64,000 nucleotides of DNA, taken from SABI01 sp963677695. Lineage in GTDB: Bacteria; Spirochaetota; Spirochaetia; Sphaerochaetales; Sphaerochaetaceae. A program made the position numbers and the translations under genes. The notes under the pieces are model-generated. The model was not told the DNA's origin. It did not search any database and worked only from the letters and a program-made list of their open reading frames with translations. Shown one piece after another: positions 8,901-15,705 of this stretch (position 1 is the first letter of the stretch; each line of letters starts with the position of its first letter). Location of the stretch: contig CAXXUJ010000002.1 in the NCBI GenBank assembly GCA_963677695.2, positions 310,001-374,000 on the forward strand, in the 5' to 3' direction.

Positions 8901-8966
8901 TGAAAACATCGTGATGAGAATGAATAACATGATCCATACCGCGGTCCCATTCCTGAATGACTTCAT
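5922..8966 (-). CDS. Large lipoprotein with right-handed beta-helix repeats
   Basis: 1,014 residues. The N-terminus is a lipoprotein signal with Cys in LITMFSGCASS, then a Pro/Glu/Gln-rich tether to about residue 70. The body from about residue 250 consists of four long imperfect repeats of roughly 190 residues. Each repeat has GDW, a TRILYNGKDxF-like strand, GDWRRxA, a DGVLLFDE-like segment, NRYDxV and PYENLPY. Three copies of DTNGDG or DSNGDG (a DxNxDG calcium-loop motif) fall at repeat junctions, each before a (S/A)P..GDW. This pattern predicts a right-handed parallel beta-helix, probably calcium-binding, on a membrane surface. The start has AAGGAGATTGT upstream. Function unknown; a glycan- or adhesion-related role is only a possibility. 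Confidence 0.8.
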   Translation of the reverse strand: MKSFRNGTAVWIMLFILITMFSGCASSLLGPFIETAPSTPALQQSQMEPEAATEPQVEEPSQPIPQILPELTHLVADEEGILEVPIQQWPFNVLLNQDPIFIVFTISQSGIYEIIDTGFSDAPIYMNISELASGETLADNEHDGSAVPFMEEELVAGETYFMGITLLDEDDLDSITGFSIEYLGPSQMGHSLAIHEDTPAVSEVPDLEFTDTETSDITYAADEAMTIGPVTSTAYDMGSFTDDPSLTSDNTLGGSLTGVITREGSPYLVTSDIVVEKGETLAIEAGVVLRFTSNAGIIVRGTLNTEGAEGSEVVLTSNLTTEKGSWPGIVYDGGGGSLNYTRILYAGKEKFLKGDWRHAAITLLDRADPLISSCQIADPYENAILLFDEAAPRISDSEISGTAWPITIMSPGAKVVGTGGNRYEDIQYYGIRLNFEEVKKGMELTMSPYDALPYVVRHLYVREGGSLFLEAGTILKVQGTSEIKVQGHLTARGEAGNPVLFTSFLDDIGGDSNGDGKASSPSAGDWTVIVVENDGVLDFAATRILYNGKDTFVGGDWRRCALTVSDKARATIKNSLISNNSGDGVLLFDEGAMSLEQSVLDGITWPVRIYDPTVNIKELKDNRYDSVTNMGIEVAFREIDKNETLTLTPYENLPYLSTGMNVKKEGAMTLQPGIVLKFTQGTGLELSGTLSARGCTGYPILLTSALDDTFGDTNGDGDASAPAEGDWETVKVKDEGVLDLFMATISYNGKDVYVSGDWRRAAVSAQDDSEVMISGSRFSDTKGDGIVLFDNAQITLEDTDLGQIEWPLRFFSPSVVFKRMSGNDYDDVSHFGIYFNKKEIKKGEELNLEQQETLPYFIDELNIKEGGTFVLKSANLKIGSGGRIEITGEMRSMGFEGNPVLITSVKDDTGGDTNGDGNTSSPLPGDWGVIMIEDNGSLIADSTRFMYAGEDFYAAGGWQSSALYAADYASLQLTNCMISSVPKNGVMAAEAADVVLKGNSWTDIGALDFLDLRK

Positions 8967-9173
8967 ACAATCTCCTTCAAGAGGTCTCTGGCTTTAAAAA
9001 TTATCTCTTTATGTTTAGGCTACCATGGTTGATGTCATACGTTAAGGGTTGAATTAACATTTTTTTATGAAAATTTGATGGGTGGAGTGAATAAAGAACC
9101 GCTGTCGGAGTTGGAGTGATAGAGTGTCTGTTGCATTGAGTGAACATTCGAGTTCCAGGGGCTTCACAGTAGT

Positions 9174-9195
9174 GTGTATAGATGTATCTATACAC
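9174..9195. repeat. Perfect 10-bp inverted repeat, possible operator
   Basis: GTGTATAGAT at 9174-9183 and ATCTATACAC at 9186-9195 are perfect complements around GT. The near-perfect dyad symmetry fits a dimeric regulator site or a small hairpin. It is 213 bases upstream of the iclR start. Confidence 0.5.
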
Positions 9196-9289
9196 CTTTT
9201 CCTTCATTTTGTGTGAAATATAAAGGTGACCATACCAAAATGTCTGCCCGATTTTCAATCATACGAAAATGTATGGCGGTACATCAATG

Positions 9290-9312
9290 TAGCTTTTAAG
9301 CTAATTTTTTTT
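9290..9312 (+). repeat. Inverted repeat followed by a T-tract
   Basis: TAGCTT/AAGCTA (9290-9295 and 9298-9303) around TT, then A and eight T's. It could be a weak terminator or another dyad site; the stem has only two G:C pairs. Confidence 0.35.
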
Positions 9313-9373
9313 GATAAAATATTTTACAATGGATAATGTATTATCGGATAACAATTTGTTTTGGATATTTTTC

Positions 9374-9399
9374 TTGACATTCATTGAGTTACCTATAAT
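9374..9399 (+). promoter_or_regulatory. Promoter of iclR, possibly giving a leaderless mRNA
   Basis: A perfect TATAAT at 9394-9399 lies nine bases before the ATG at 9409. TTGACA is present at 9374-9379 but the spacer is only 14 bases. If this -10 is used, transcription starts at about 9406, leaving almost no leader, and indeed no Shine-Dalgarno is present. Confidence 0.5.
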
Positions 9400-9408
9400 A
9401 CTGTTGAT

Positions 9409-10215
9409 ATGAATCAATATACAAACACGAGTTCAAATAATGATACAACCTACCCGTTAGCAACTACTGTGATGAAAGCTCTTACCCTGCTTGAGTTCAT
9501 TGCCCATCACCAGCCTGTGCAGCCTGCGGTCATGACTCGTGAACTGAAATTGACGAGAGCGAATGTACACCGACTTCTGGCCACATTGATAAGAACAGGA
9601 TATCTGGAAAAAGTCCAGAACGGTTACCAGCTATCGCTCAAATTATTTCAATTAGGTTCAACCGTTCCTGTGAAGGAACAGCTCAGGGAGCTTGCACGAG
9701 AGCATATGCATATGCTCGAGAGAAAAGTAAGAGAGAATATCTACCTGACGGTGCTGTACAACGACCAGGTCATCGCCATTGAAGAGGTGAAGAGCGTTCA
9801 CACGGTCGTACTCAACCCCGATATCGTCTATACCTATCCGGTCAACTGCTGTGCCTCGGGAAAGATTCTTCTCAGTTCCTATACCGATGAGAATCTGGAT
9901 GCCTACCTTGAGAATATAGAGATGGTGCAGCGTACGGAGCATTCCATCATGGATAAGGTGGAATTCCGTCGTCAGATAAAAAAGGCAGGAGATGACTGCT
10001 TTGCTCTTGAACTCCTTGAGCATGGTGACCATCTCAATTCAGTCGCTTCCCCGATACGGGATCGTAACGGTGATGTGATTGCAGCCATCGGTGTGTCAGG
10101 TCCCTCTATGAGGCTGACAGAAGAAAAATTAAAAGAATGTATCGAGCCGCTGAAGACCACAGCAGCTCTGATAACAGAAAAATTAATACAGAACAACAGA
10201 TCTCTGAACTGGTAG
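9409..10215 (+). CDS. IclR-family regulator, probably of the ectoine operon
   Basis: 268 residues. The IclR winged helix starts at about residue 20 (VMKALTLLEFIAHH, LTRANVHRLLATLIRTGYLEK). The C-terminal effector domain has YLTVLYNDQVIAIEEV, PVNCCASGKILLSS and AIGVSGPSMRL. IclR proteins bind small organic ligands and act as dimers or tetramers. It is 30 bases upstream of the first catabolic gene and on the same strand, so it is probably its local regulator. Known ectoine clusters usually use EnuR (MocR type) or AsnC-type DoeX; neither is present here. The start has no Shine-Dalgarno. Confidence 0.88.
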   Translation: MNQYTNTSSNNDTTYPLATTVMKALTLLEFIAHHQPVQPAVMTRELKLTRANVHRLLATLIRTGYLEKVQNGYQLSLKLFQLGSTVPVKEQLRELAREHMHMLERKVRENIYLTVLYNDQVIAIEEVKSVHTVVLNPDIVYTYPVNCCASGKILLSSYTDENLDAYLENIEMVQRTEHSIMDKVEFRRQIKKAGDDCFALELLEHGDHLNSVASPIRDRNGDVIAAIGVSGPSMRLTEEKLKECIEPLKTTAALITEKLIQNNRSLNW

Positions 10216-10245
10216 AACAGTTTCAGAGTCAAGGAGAAGTGAGAT

Positions 10246-11628
10246 ATGGAAAACGAAAAGATGTTTGAACAGATGTCTATGGCTGGAGCCCCGAAAATCG
10301 TGACAGTTCCCCCGGGACCGAAATCGAAGGAGATTCTTGAATATCAGGCAGAGAACGAGAGTTCTGTTGTCTCATATTCCAAGGGCATGCCGATGGCAAT
10401 CAGCACCGGTAAGGGTGCAACAATCCAGGATGTTGATGGAAACATCTATATCGATATGTTCAGTGGTGCAGGCGTCATGGCGCTCGGACATGGACATGAA
10501 GAGGTATTGAAAGCTGCCCACGAGCAGATTGACAAGGTGACTCATACCCTTGATATCCCTTCTGAAACACGTGTGAAGATGGTGAAGACCCTGAAGTCCC
10601 TTCTTCCCAAGGAGATGACCCGTGTATTCTTCGGCGGTCCCACAGGGTCCGATGCAGTTGAGCAGGCTATCAAGCTTGCCAAGTTCAATACCGGAAGAAA
10701 TGGAATCATCGCTTTTGAAGGTGCATACCACGGTATGACCGGTGTCGCGCTCGCGCTCACCACCGATAGTGCCCACCGCGACGGAATCGGTCAGCTTGTT
10801 CCAGATGTGAAATTCATCCCCTATCCCTATACCTACCGCAACCCGTTCGGCTGCCCCGATGAGGATGTGGACCTTCAGGCCGCTGCCTATCTTGAAAGAA
10901 TTCTTGAGGACTCTCACTCAGGATATTCTCTCCCCGCAGCAGTTATTCTCGAATCTGTTCAGGGTGAGGGCGGTACCATCATTCCCACCACACGGTTCAT
11001 GAAGAAGGTGAGAGAGATCACCGAGAAGCATGGTGTACTTCTGATCTGTGATGAGATTCAGGCAGGTCTGGGAAGAACCGGTAAGATGTTCGCTTTTGAA
11101 CACTTCGATATCGTTCCCGATATCATCACGATGAGTAAGGCGCTCGGCGGAGTAGGCTTCCCCATCTCAGCTATCGCTTACAGGGAAGAACTCAATACCT
11201 GGCCTGCAGGTAAGAGTATCGGAACTTTCAGAGGCAATATGGTTGCATTCGCTGCGGGCGAGAAGGCCCTGAGCTGGATGACCGAATACAAGATCCCTGA
11301 AAGAGCTGCAGAGCTTGGCGAAAAGGCGATGGTGAAGATGAAGGAGATCGAGAAGAAATACGATATCGTCGGTGAGGCGAGAGGTCTTGGTCTTATGATC
11401 GCTCTTGAAATGGTCGAAGATTCTAAAAGCAGGAAGCCTGCTTCCGCTATCGCAAAGAAAGTACGAAAGTATGCCCACCAGAGAGGTGTTATGATTGAAG
11501 TCGGAGGCCATCACAATAACGTTGCCAGACTGCTTCCTCCTCTTGTGATTCCTGAGGATTATCTGATGAAGGGTATCGATATCATTGAAAGTGTCATCAA
11601 GGACATTCAGGAAGGAATCGTAGAGTAG
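10246..11628 (+). CDS. doeD: Class III aminotransferase, probable diaminobutyrate transaminase (DoeD)
   Basis: 460 residues. Fold-type I PLP enzyme of the omega-aminotransferase group: EGAYHGMTGVALALTT, LLICDEIQAGLGRTGK with the PLP-N1 Asp, and the Schiff-base Lys in ITMSKALGGVGFP. The opening PKIVTVPPGPKSKEIL is like 4-aminobutyrate and diaminobutyrate transaminases. In ectoine degradation DoeD converts L-2,4-diaminobutyrate to L-aspartate beta-semialdehyde. Seven bases separate it from an aspartate-semialdehyde dehydrogenase gene, and ectoine hydrolase genes lie in the same operon, which decides the call. AAGGAGAAGTGAGAT precedes the ATG. GABA transaminase activity remains possible. Confidence 0.8.
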   Translation: MENEKMFEQMSMAGAPKIVTVPPGPKSKEILEYQAENESSVVSYSKGMPMAISTGKGATIQDVDGNIYIDMFSGAGVMALGHGHEEVLKAAHEQIDKVTHTLDIPSETRVKMVKTLKSLLPKEMTRVFFGGPTGSDAVEQAIKLAKFNTGRNGIIAFEGAYHGMTGVALALTTDSAHRDGIGQLVPDVKFIPYPYTYRNPFGCPDEDVDLQAAAYLERILEDSHSGYSLPAAVILESVQGEGGTIIPTTRFMKKVREITEKHGVLLICDEIQAGLGRTGKMFAFEHFDIVPDIITMSKALGGVGFPISAIAYREELNTWPAGKSIGTFRGNMVAFAAGEKALSWMTEYKIPERAAELGEKAMVKMKEIEKKYDIVGEARGLGLMIALEMVEDSKSRKPASAIAKKVRKYAHQRGVMIEVGGHHNNVARLLPPLVIPEDYLMKGIDIIESVIKDIQEGIVE

Positions 11629-11635
11629 GGGGGAT

Positions 11636-12655
11636 ATGATGAGTAAGATGTATACGGTGGCGGTAGTCGGCGCGATGGGTGTTGTCGGAACAGAGATGAT
11701 GGCAACACTTGAGAGAAGAAATTTCCCTGTCGGGAAGTTTGTTCCGCTCGATATCGCCGCTCACGCAGGGAAAGAGATTTCTTTCGCAGGAAAGACCTGG
11801 ACAGTGAATGAAGCGAAAAAGGGTGCATTCGAAGGAGTCGATATCGCTATCTTCTCCGCCGGAGGCGATGCCAGTGCCATCCTGGCTCCTATCGCTGTGG
11901 CTGAAGGGGCGATTGTTGTCGATAATTCTTCTCAGTGGAGAATGGACCCCGAATGTCCCCTCGTTGTTCCCGAAGTGAATCCCGAGGACCTGGACTGGCA
12001 TAAAGGTATCATCGCGAACCCGAACTGCTCGACGATCCAGATGCTCGTCGCTCTCAAACCGATCCACGATGCGGCCACAATCAAGCGTGTTGTCGTTTCA
12101 ACCTACCAGGCGGTAAGCGGATCAGGAAAGAGGGGCATCGATGCCCTTGAGATCGAGGCGAAGGAGATGCTTGAAACCGGCAAGGTTTCCTCCCCCAGAG
12201 TCTATTCACATCAGATCGCGTTCAATGCCGTTCCCCATATCGATGTGTTCCAGGAAGGCGGGTACACGAAGGAAGAGTACAAGATGGTGAACGAGACCAA
12301 GAAGATGCTCAATGAGAACATCGAAGTCTCTCCTACCTGTGTACGTATTCCTGTATGGTACGGTCACTCTGAAAGCATCAACATAGAAACAGAGAAGAAA
12401 CTGAGTGCAGAAGATGTGAAAAAGATCCTCTCAAACGCACCGAGTATCAAGGTTGTTGATGATGTAGCTCATGAGGTGTATCCTATGCCTATACAGAGTA
12501 ACAACGAAGATGAGACGATGGTCGGCCGAATCCGAGAGGATTTTACGATAGAAAATGGTATCAACCTCTGGGTTGTTTCGAACAATATCAGAAAGGGAGC
12601 TGCCCTGAACGCCGTTCAGGTAGCTGAGACCCTTATTTCACGAGGTCTTGTATAG
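11636..12655 (+). CDS. asd: Aspartate-semialdehyde dehydrogenase
   Basis: 339 residues. It interconverts aspartate semialdehyde and beta-aspartyl phosphate with NADP and phosphate. It shows VVGAMGVVGTEM at the nucleotide site, the catalytic Cys in IIANPNCSTIQM, the conserved YQAVSGSGKRG stretch and the active-site His in VWYGHSESINIE. It sits between the transaminase and deacetylase genes, where DoeC, a non-phosphorylating aldehyde dehydrogenase, is often found in ectoine clusters. This suggests the semialdehyde is fed into the aspartate-family pathway. A second Met codon at 11639 is an alternative start. Its stop TAG overlaps the next gene's GTG. Confidence 0.93.
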   Translation: MMSKMYTVAVVGAMGVVGTEMMATLERRNFPVGKFVPLDIAAHAGKEISFAGKTWTVNEAKKGAFEGVDIAIFSAGGDASAILAPIAVAEGAIVVDNSSQWRMDPECPLVVPEVNPEDLDWHKGIIANPNCSTIQMLVALKPIHDAATIKRVVVSTYQAVSGSGKRGIDALEIEAKEMLETGKVSSPRVYSHQIAFNAVPHIDVFQEGGYTKEEYKMVNETKKMLNENIEVSPTCVRIPVWYGHSESINIETEKKLSAEDVKKILSNAPSIKVVDDVAHEVYPMPIQSNNEDETMVGRIREDFTIENGINLWVVSNNIRKGAALNAVQVAETLISRGLV

Positions 12656-13848
12656 TGAAAGATATTGGCGTACTGGTTGACGGGCTCTTTTCCGAGCTCG
12701 TAGACCTGAGAAGGGATTTTCACACCTATCCCGAACTCGGGTTCCAGGAATTCAGAACCTCCGAGAAAGTGGAGAACTATCTCCGCTCTCTCGGTCTGGA
12801 AACTGCAAAAGTAGCGACAACGGGTGTTGTCGCTACCCTGAGCGGAACGGACAGTGACGGTCCGGTCCTTCTCATGAGAGCAGATATGGATGCGCTTCCG
12901 GTGGAAGAGGAGACAGGACTCTCCTTCTCTTCTACGACCAAGGGTGTGATGCACGCATGCGGTCATGACGGCCATATGGCGATGATGCTCATCGCAGCTA
13001 ACATTCTCAGCGGCATGACTGAAAAGTTCAAGGGGAAGATCAAATTCGTCTTCCAGCCGAATGAAGAGATAGCAGGGGCCCAGATCATGATCAATCAGGG
13101 TGTTCTGGAAAACCCCACAGTGCATGCGGCTATGGGAGTCCACCTCTGGTCACCTATTCCCACGGGAAGAATCGGCATACGAAGCGGAGCTGTCATGGCG
13201 AGCATGGATGTGTTCAAGATAACCGTCCAAGGCCGTGGAGGGCACACCGGATATCCCGATAGCGCGATAGACCCTGTCATCTGTGCTGCGCAGATCATCA
13301 GCCAGGCACAGACTCTTCAGACCCGTTTTATATCACCGATGAAACCGATCGCACTCATGTTCGGCCGCATCAGCGGAGGATCGAAGGGAAATATCATTCC
13401 CGAAAGCGTAGAGCTTGAAGGGACGATCCGTTATCTCTATTCGACAAGCCCCGGAGAGAAGGATTACCCGACAGATGCGTTCACAAAGATGGTGAACTCA
13501 GTCTGTGCCACCTACGGATGTAGTGCAAATATCACCATAGATCATGAAAATGACGCAGTGGTGAATGATTCCCATATGACGAAACTGGCCTACGATGCAG
13601 CCTCGAAGATAGTAGGGAAGGAACTGGTGATGGAACACCAGTCAATGGCCTGTGAAGATTTCGCGGCGTTCGCCGAGCATGTTCCTGCTGTCTTTGCTTT
13701 CATAGGGACCGCAAGCAGTGAGGCAAAGAGCACCTATCCCCACCACAATCCTAAATTCACTATCGATGAATCATCCCTCACTATAGGAGTTCAGTACCTG
13801 GTGACAGCTGCTCTTTCGTATTTCAAAGACTGGGAGGCTCAGAGATAA
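12655..13848 (+). CDS. doeB2: M20 amidohydrolase, probable N-acetyl-diaminobutyrate deacetylase (DoeB2-like)
   Basis: 397 residues. M20 family metallo-amidohydrolase: FHTYPELGFQEF, the metal-binding HACGHDGHMAMM, FQPNEEIAGA with the catalytic Glu, and a dimerisation domain with GRGGHTGYP. It should remove the acetyl group from N-acetyl-L-2,4-diaminobutyrate, the product of ectoine ring opening. Many ectoine clusters use the unrelated AspA/AstE-type DoeB (EutE) here; M20 enzymes take this place in others. The GTG start shares one base with the asd stop codon, so translation is likely coupled. The substrate is assigned from context; general N-acyl amino acid hydrolysis is the alternative. Confidence 0.75.
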   Translation: MKDIGVLVDGLFSELVDLRRDFHTYPELGFQEFRTSEKVENYLRSLGLETAKVATTGVVATLSGTDSDGPVLLMRADMDALPVEEETGLSFSSTTKGVMHACGHDGHMAMMLIAANILSGMTEKFKGKIKFVFQPNEEIAGAQIMINQGVLENPTVHAAMGVHLWSPIPTGRIGIRSGAVMASMDVFKITVQGRGGHTGYPDSAIDPVICAAQIISQAQTLQTRFISPMKPIALMFGRISGGSKGNIIPESVELEGTIRYLYSTSPGEKDYPTDAFTKMVNSVCATYGCSANITIDHENDAVVNDSHMTKLAYDAASKIVGKELVMEHQSMACEDFAAFAEHVPAVFAFIGTASSEAKSTYPHHNPKFTIDESSLTIGVQYLVTAALSYFKDWEAQR

Positions 13849-13880
13849 CGCACCAGAAATCTGCCTCGGCAGAGTTCTGA

Positions 13881-13901
13881 TATAAAATAAGTTAAACTTA
13901 T
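13881..13901 (+). promoter_or_regulatory. Possible internal promoter and operator before the TRAP genes
   Basis: TATAAA at 13881-13886 is followed at once by the palindrome ATAAGTT-A-AACTTAT (13887-13901), which would cover the transcription start. This is a typical place for repressor or IclR binding. No good -35 is visible. A short hairpin (TCTGCC/GGCAGA) precedes it, around 13860-13874. Confidence 0.4.
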
Positions 13902-13940
13902 ACGGTCTAGGGAGATCGTAGAATATTACAGGAGGAACGT

Positions 13941-15005
13941 ATGAAGAAAAAATTCTTTATCGCATCACTAATCCTTGTATTGCTGGTAAGCAGTGCAATG
14001 GTGTTCGCACAGGGTAGTGGCGAAGCAGCTTCAAAATCGTATGAAGTACGCTTCCCGACCGGTGAGTCTGAAGGTGACTTCATGACTGTGTGGGCAAAGA
14101 ACTTCGGTCAGTACATGGCTGATGAAACTGATGGAAGATGGAAAGTCAACGTATTCCCGTATGGAACACTTGGGGAGAACGACGATATTGTAGAGCTTGC
14201 TCAGAACGGTGTTGTTGAATTCGTGTTCGCTGACTATGGTTGGCTCAGTGCCTACATCCCTCAGACCAATGTCCTTGCACTGCACTATGTGTGGCCGAGA
14301 GAAGGTCTTGTTGATATCCTCGACTGGGTAAACAACAACGGTAAGTTCATGGGTGAACTTGAAGCAAAATACAGAGAAAAGGGACTCATTCCCCTCGGTA
14401 TCTTCTTCGAAGGCTGGCAGTGGCTCACCAGCAAAGAAACACCGATCAACTCTGTTGATGACCTTGTTGGTCTCAAGACCCGTATCATGGGTTCTGCAAT
14501 GCTCGCAAAAGACTATGCCGCTTACGGCATCGATCCTACTCCGCTTCCGTACGGAGAGATCTACAGCGGACTTCAGACCGGCCTGATCGACGCTCAGAGC
14601 CAGCCCATGTTCGCCAACTACTCCATGGCTTTCTATGAAGTGGCTGATTACTTCGTACAGCTCTGGGCCGAACCCTTTATCGGTATCCCCGCTGTGAATG
14701 CTGATGTATTTGATTCCCTTTCCGATGCTGACCAGATGCTCATCCGCGACTACTGGAAATCAGTCGTCAAGGAAAGCGGTGACCAGTTCGCTCAGAAGAA
14801 CGCGGAATTCAAGGATATCATCGCTGACAAGCGCCCTGAAATCAGTTTCAAGGAACTCACTGACGCACAGGTTGCTCAGCTGAAGCAGATGGCTGAAACA
14901 AAGGTCTATCCCACATTCAGCGAGATCGGCGGCGAAGATTCTGAAATGCTTCTGGAAGTGCTCCAGAAGGATATCGCAGATGCCCAGAAGGCATTAGGAC
15001 TCTAA
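13941..15005 (+). CDS. uehA: TRAP transporter substrate-binding protein (DctP family; UehA/TeaA-like)
   Basis: 354 residues. A signal peptide runs to about residue 24 (LVLLVSSAMVFAQG), then a DctP-type periplasmic binding protein: RFPTGESEGDFMTVWAKNF, FPYGTLGENDDIVELAQNG, LKTRIMGSAMLAKDYAAYG, and YSGLQTGLIDAQSQP near the ligand Arg/Asn region. TRAP binding proteins capture an organic acid or zwitterion in the periplasm. Context in an ectoine operon points to ectoine or hydroxyectoine as ligand. ACAGGAGGAACGT gives a strong ribosome site, stronger than those of the two membrane subunits. A stable stem-loop follows the stop codon. Confidence 0.85.
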   Translation: MKKKFFIASLILVLLVSSAMVFAQGSGEAASKSYEVRFPTGESEGDFMTVWAKNFGQYMADETDGRWKVNVFPYGTLGENDDIVELAQNGVVEFVFADYGWLSAYIPQTNVLALHYVWPREGLVDILDWVNNNGKFMGELEAKYREKGLIPLGIFFEGWQWLTSKETPINSVDDLVGLKTRIMGSAMLAKDYAAYGIDPTPLPYGEIYSGLQTGLIDAQSQPMFANYSMAFYEVADYFVQLWAEPFIGIPAVNADVFDSLSDADQMLIRDYWKSVVKESGDQFAQKNAEFKDIIADKRPEISFKELTDAQVAQLKQMAETKVYPTFSEIGGEDSEMLLEVLQKDIADAQKALGL

Positions 15006-15023
15006 TCAAGCACATTACTTCAT

Positions 15024-15051
15024 CCCTGTGTCCCCTCACCGGGACACAGGG
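15024..15051 (+). promoter_or_regulatory. Stable stem-loop between the binding-protein and permease genes
   Basis: CCCTGTGTCCC (15024-15034) pairs perfectly over 11 bp with GGGACACAGGG (15041-15051) around a 6-base loop. No T-tract follows, so it is more likely an RNA-stabilising or partial-attenuation element that favours the upstream binding protein than a full terminator. Confidence 0.7.
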
Positions 15052-15071
15052 TATGTATAGGGGCCACACAC

Positions 15072-15704
15072 ATGAGTAGAAAAACCGACTCTCCCAATCG
15101 ATTCAAGGAGCCGGCAAAGAAGGTCGGGGCGATACTCTCGAAGGCTGTAGACAGATTCGAGGTTACCATCCTGATAGTGAGCACAGCAGCGCTCGCAATT
15201 CTTCTTATCATCAATGTGATTATGAGAAATCTCTATCACAGTATTCACTTTGCTGAGGAAGTTTCCAGACTCTTCATTATTCTTATTACCTTTGTAGGTA
15301 CCAGTTACGCGGCAAGGAAAGCGCGGCACATTCGCATGGGCGCTGTCCTTGAGATGCTTCCACAGAAAGTTGAGAAGGTTCTCATCATCATCATATCAAT
15401 CGTGAGCGCCGTGGTGTTCTTCATCCTCGGTGTCATCGCTCTGCAGTATGTGATATCTCTTATCGAGAAAGGGACCGTCACATCATCACTGAGAGCTCCA
15501 TACTGGACCTTCGTTCTTATCGCACCGATCGGACTGTTCATGGCTTCCTTCCAGTATGTCCGTACGGTGATCAAGAACTTCAAGGAAGAGGACGTCTGGC
15601 TGTCACCAGAACAGAAGGGTGAATTCGAAGAGGAAGAGATCATGCTTGAGCAGGCAAAGGCCAGCGTGACCTTCGGTTCAGAGACAACAGAGGAGAAGAG
15701 ATAA
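15072..15704 (+). CDS. uehB: TRAP transporter small permease (DctQ family)
   Basis: 210 residues with four predicted membrane segments, beginning near residues 30-55 (VTILIVSTAALAILLIINVIM). The family signature is seen in FAEEVSRLFIILITFVGTSYAARKARHIRMG. After the last helix there is a long acidic cytoplasmic tail from about residue 170. It pairs with the large permease just downstream; the two genes are one base apart. Confidence 0.88.
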   Translation: MSRKTDSPNRFKEPAKKVGAILSKAVDRFEVTILIVSTAALAILLIINVIMRNLYHSIHFAEEVSRLFIILITFVGTSYAARKARHIRMGAVLEMLPQKVEKVLIIIISIVSAVVFFILGVIALQYVISLIEKGTVTSSLRAPYWTFVLIAPIGLFMASFQYVRTVIKNFKEEDVWLSPEQKGEFEEEEIMLEQAKASVTFGSETTEEKR

Positions 15705-15705
15705 T

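Larger units (their letters stand above)
8967..9408. other. A+T-rich divergent intergenic region
   Basis: 442 bases between two divergently transcribed genes, with no convincing gene. It holds inverted repeats at 9174-9195 and 9290-9303, a short one at 9259-9275 (CATAC/GTATG), and the likely iclR promoter near 9374-9399. The promoter for the minus-strand lipoprotein should lie here too, but I cannot place it. Confidence 0.7.

Noticed and set aside
9001..9258. 85-residue minus-strand frame in the divergent intergenic region
   Set aside because: Composition looks random, there is no ribosome site, and it crosses the inverted repeat; treated as non-coding.
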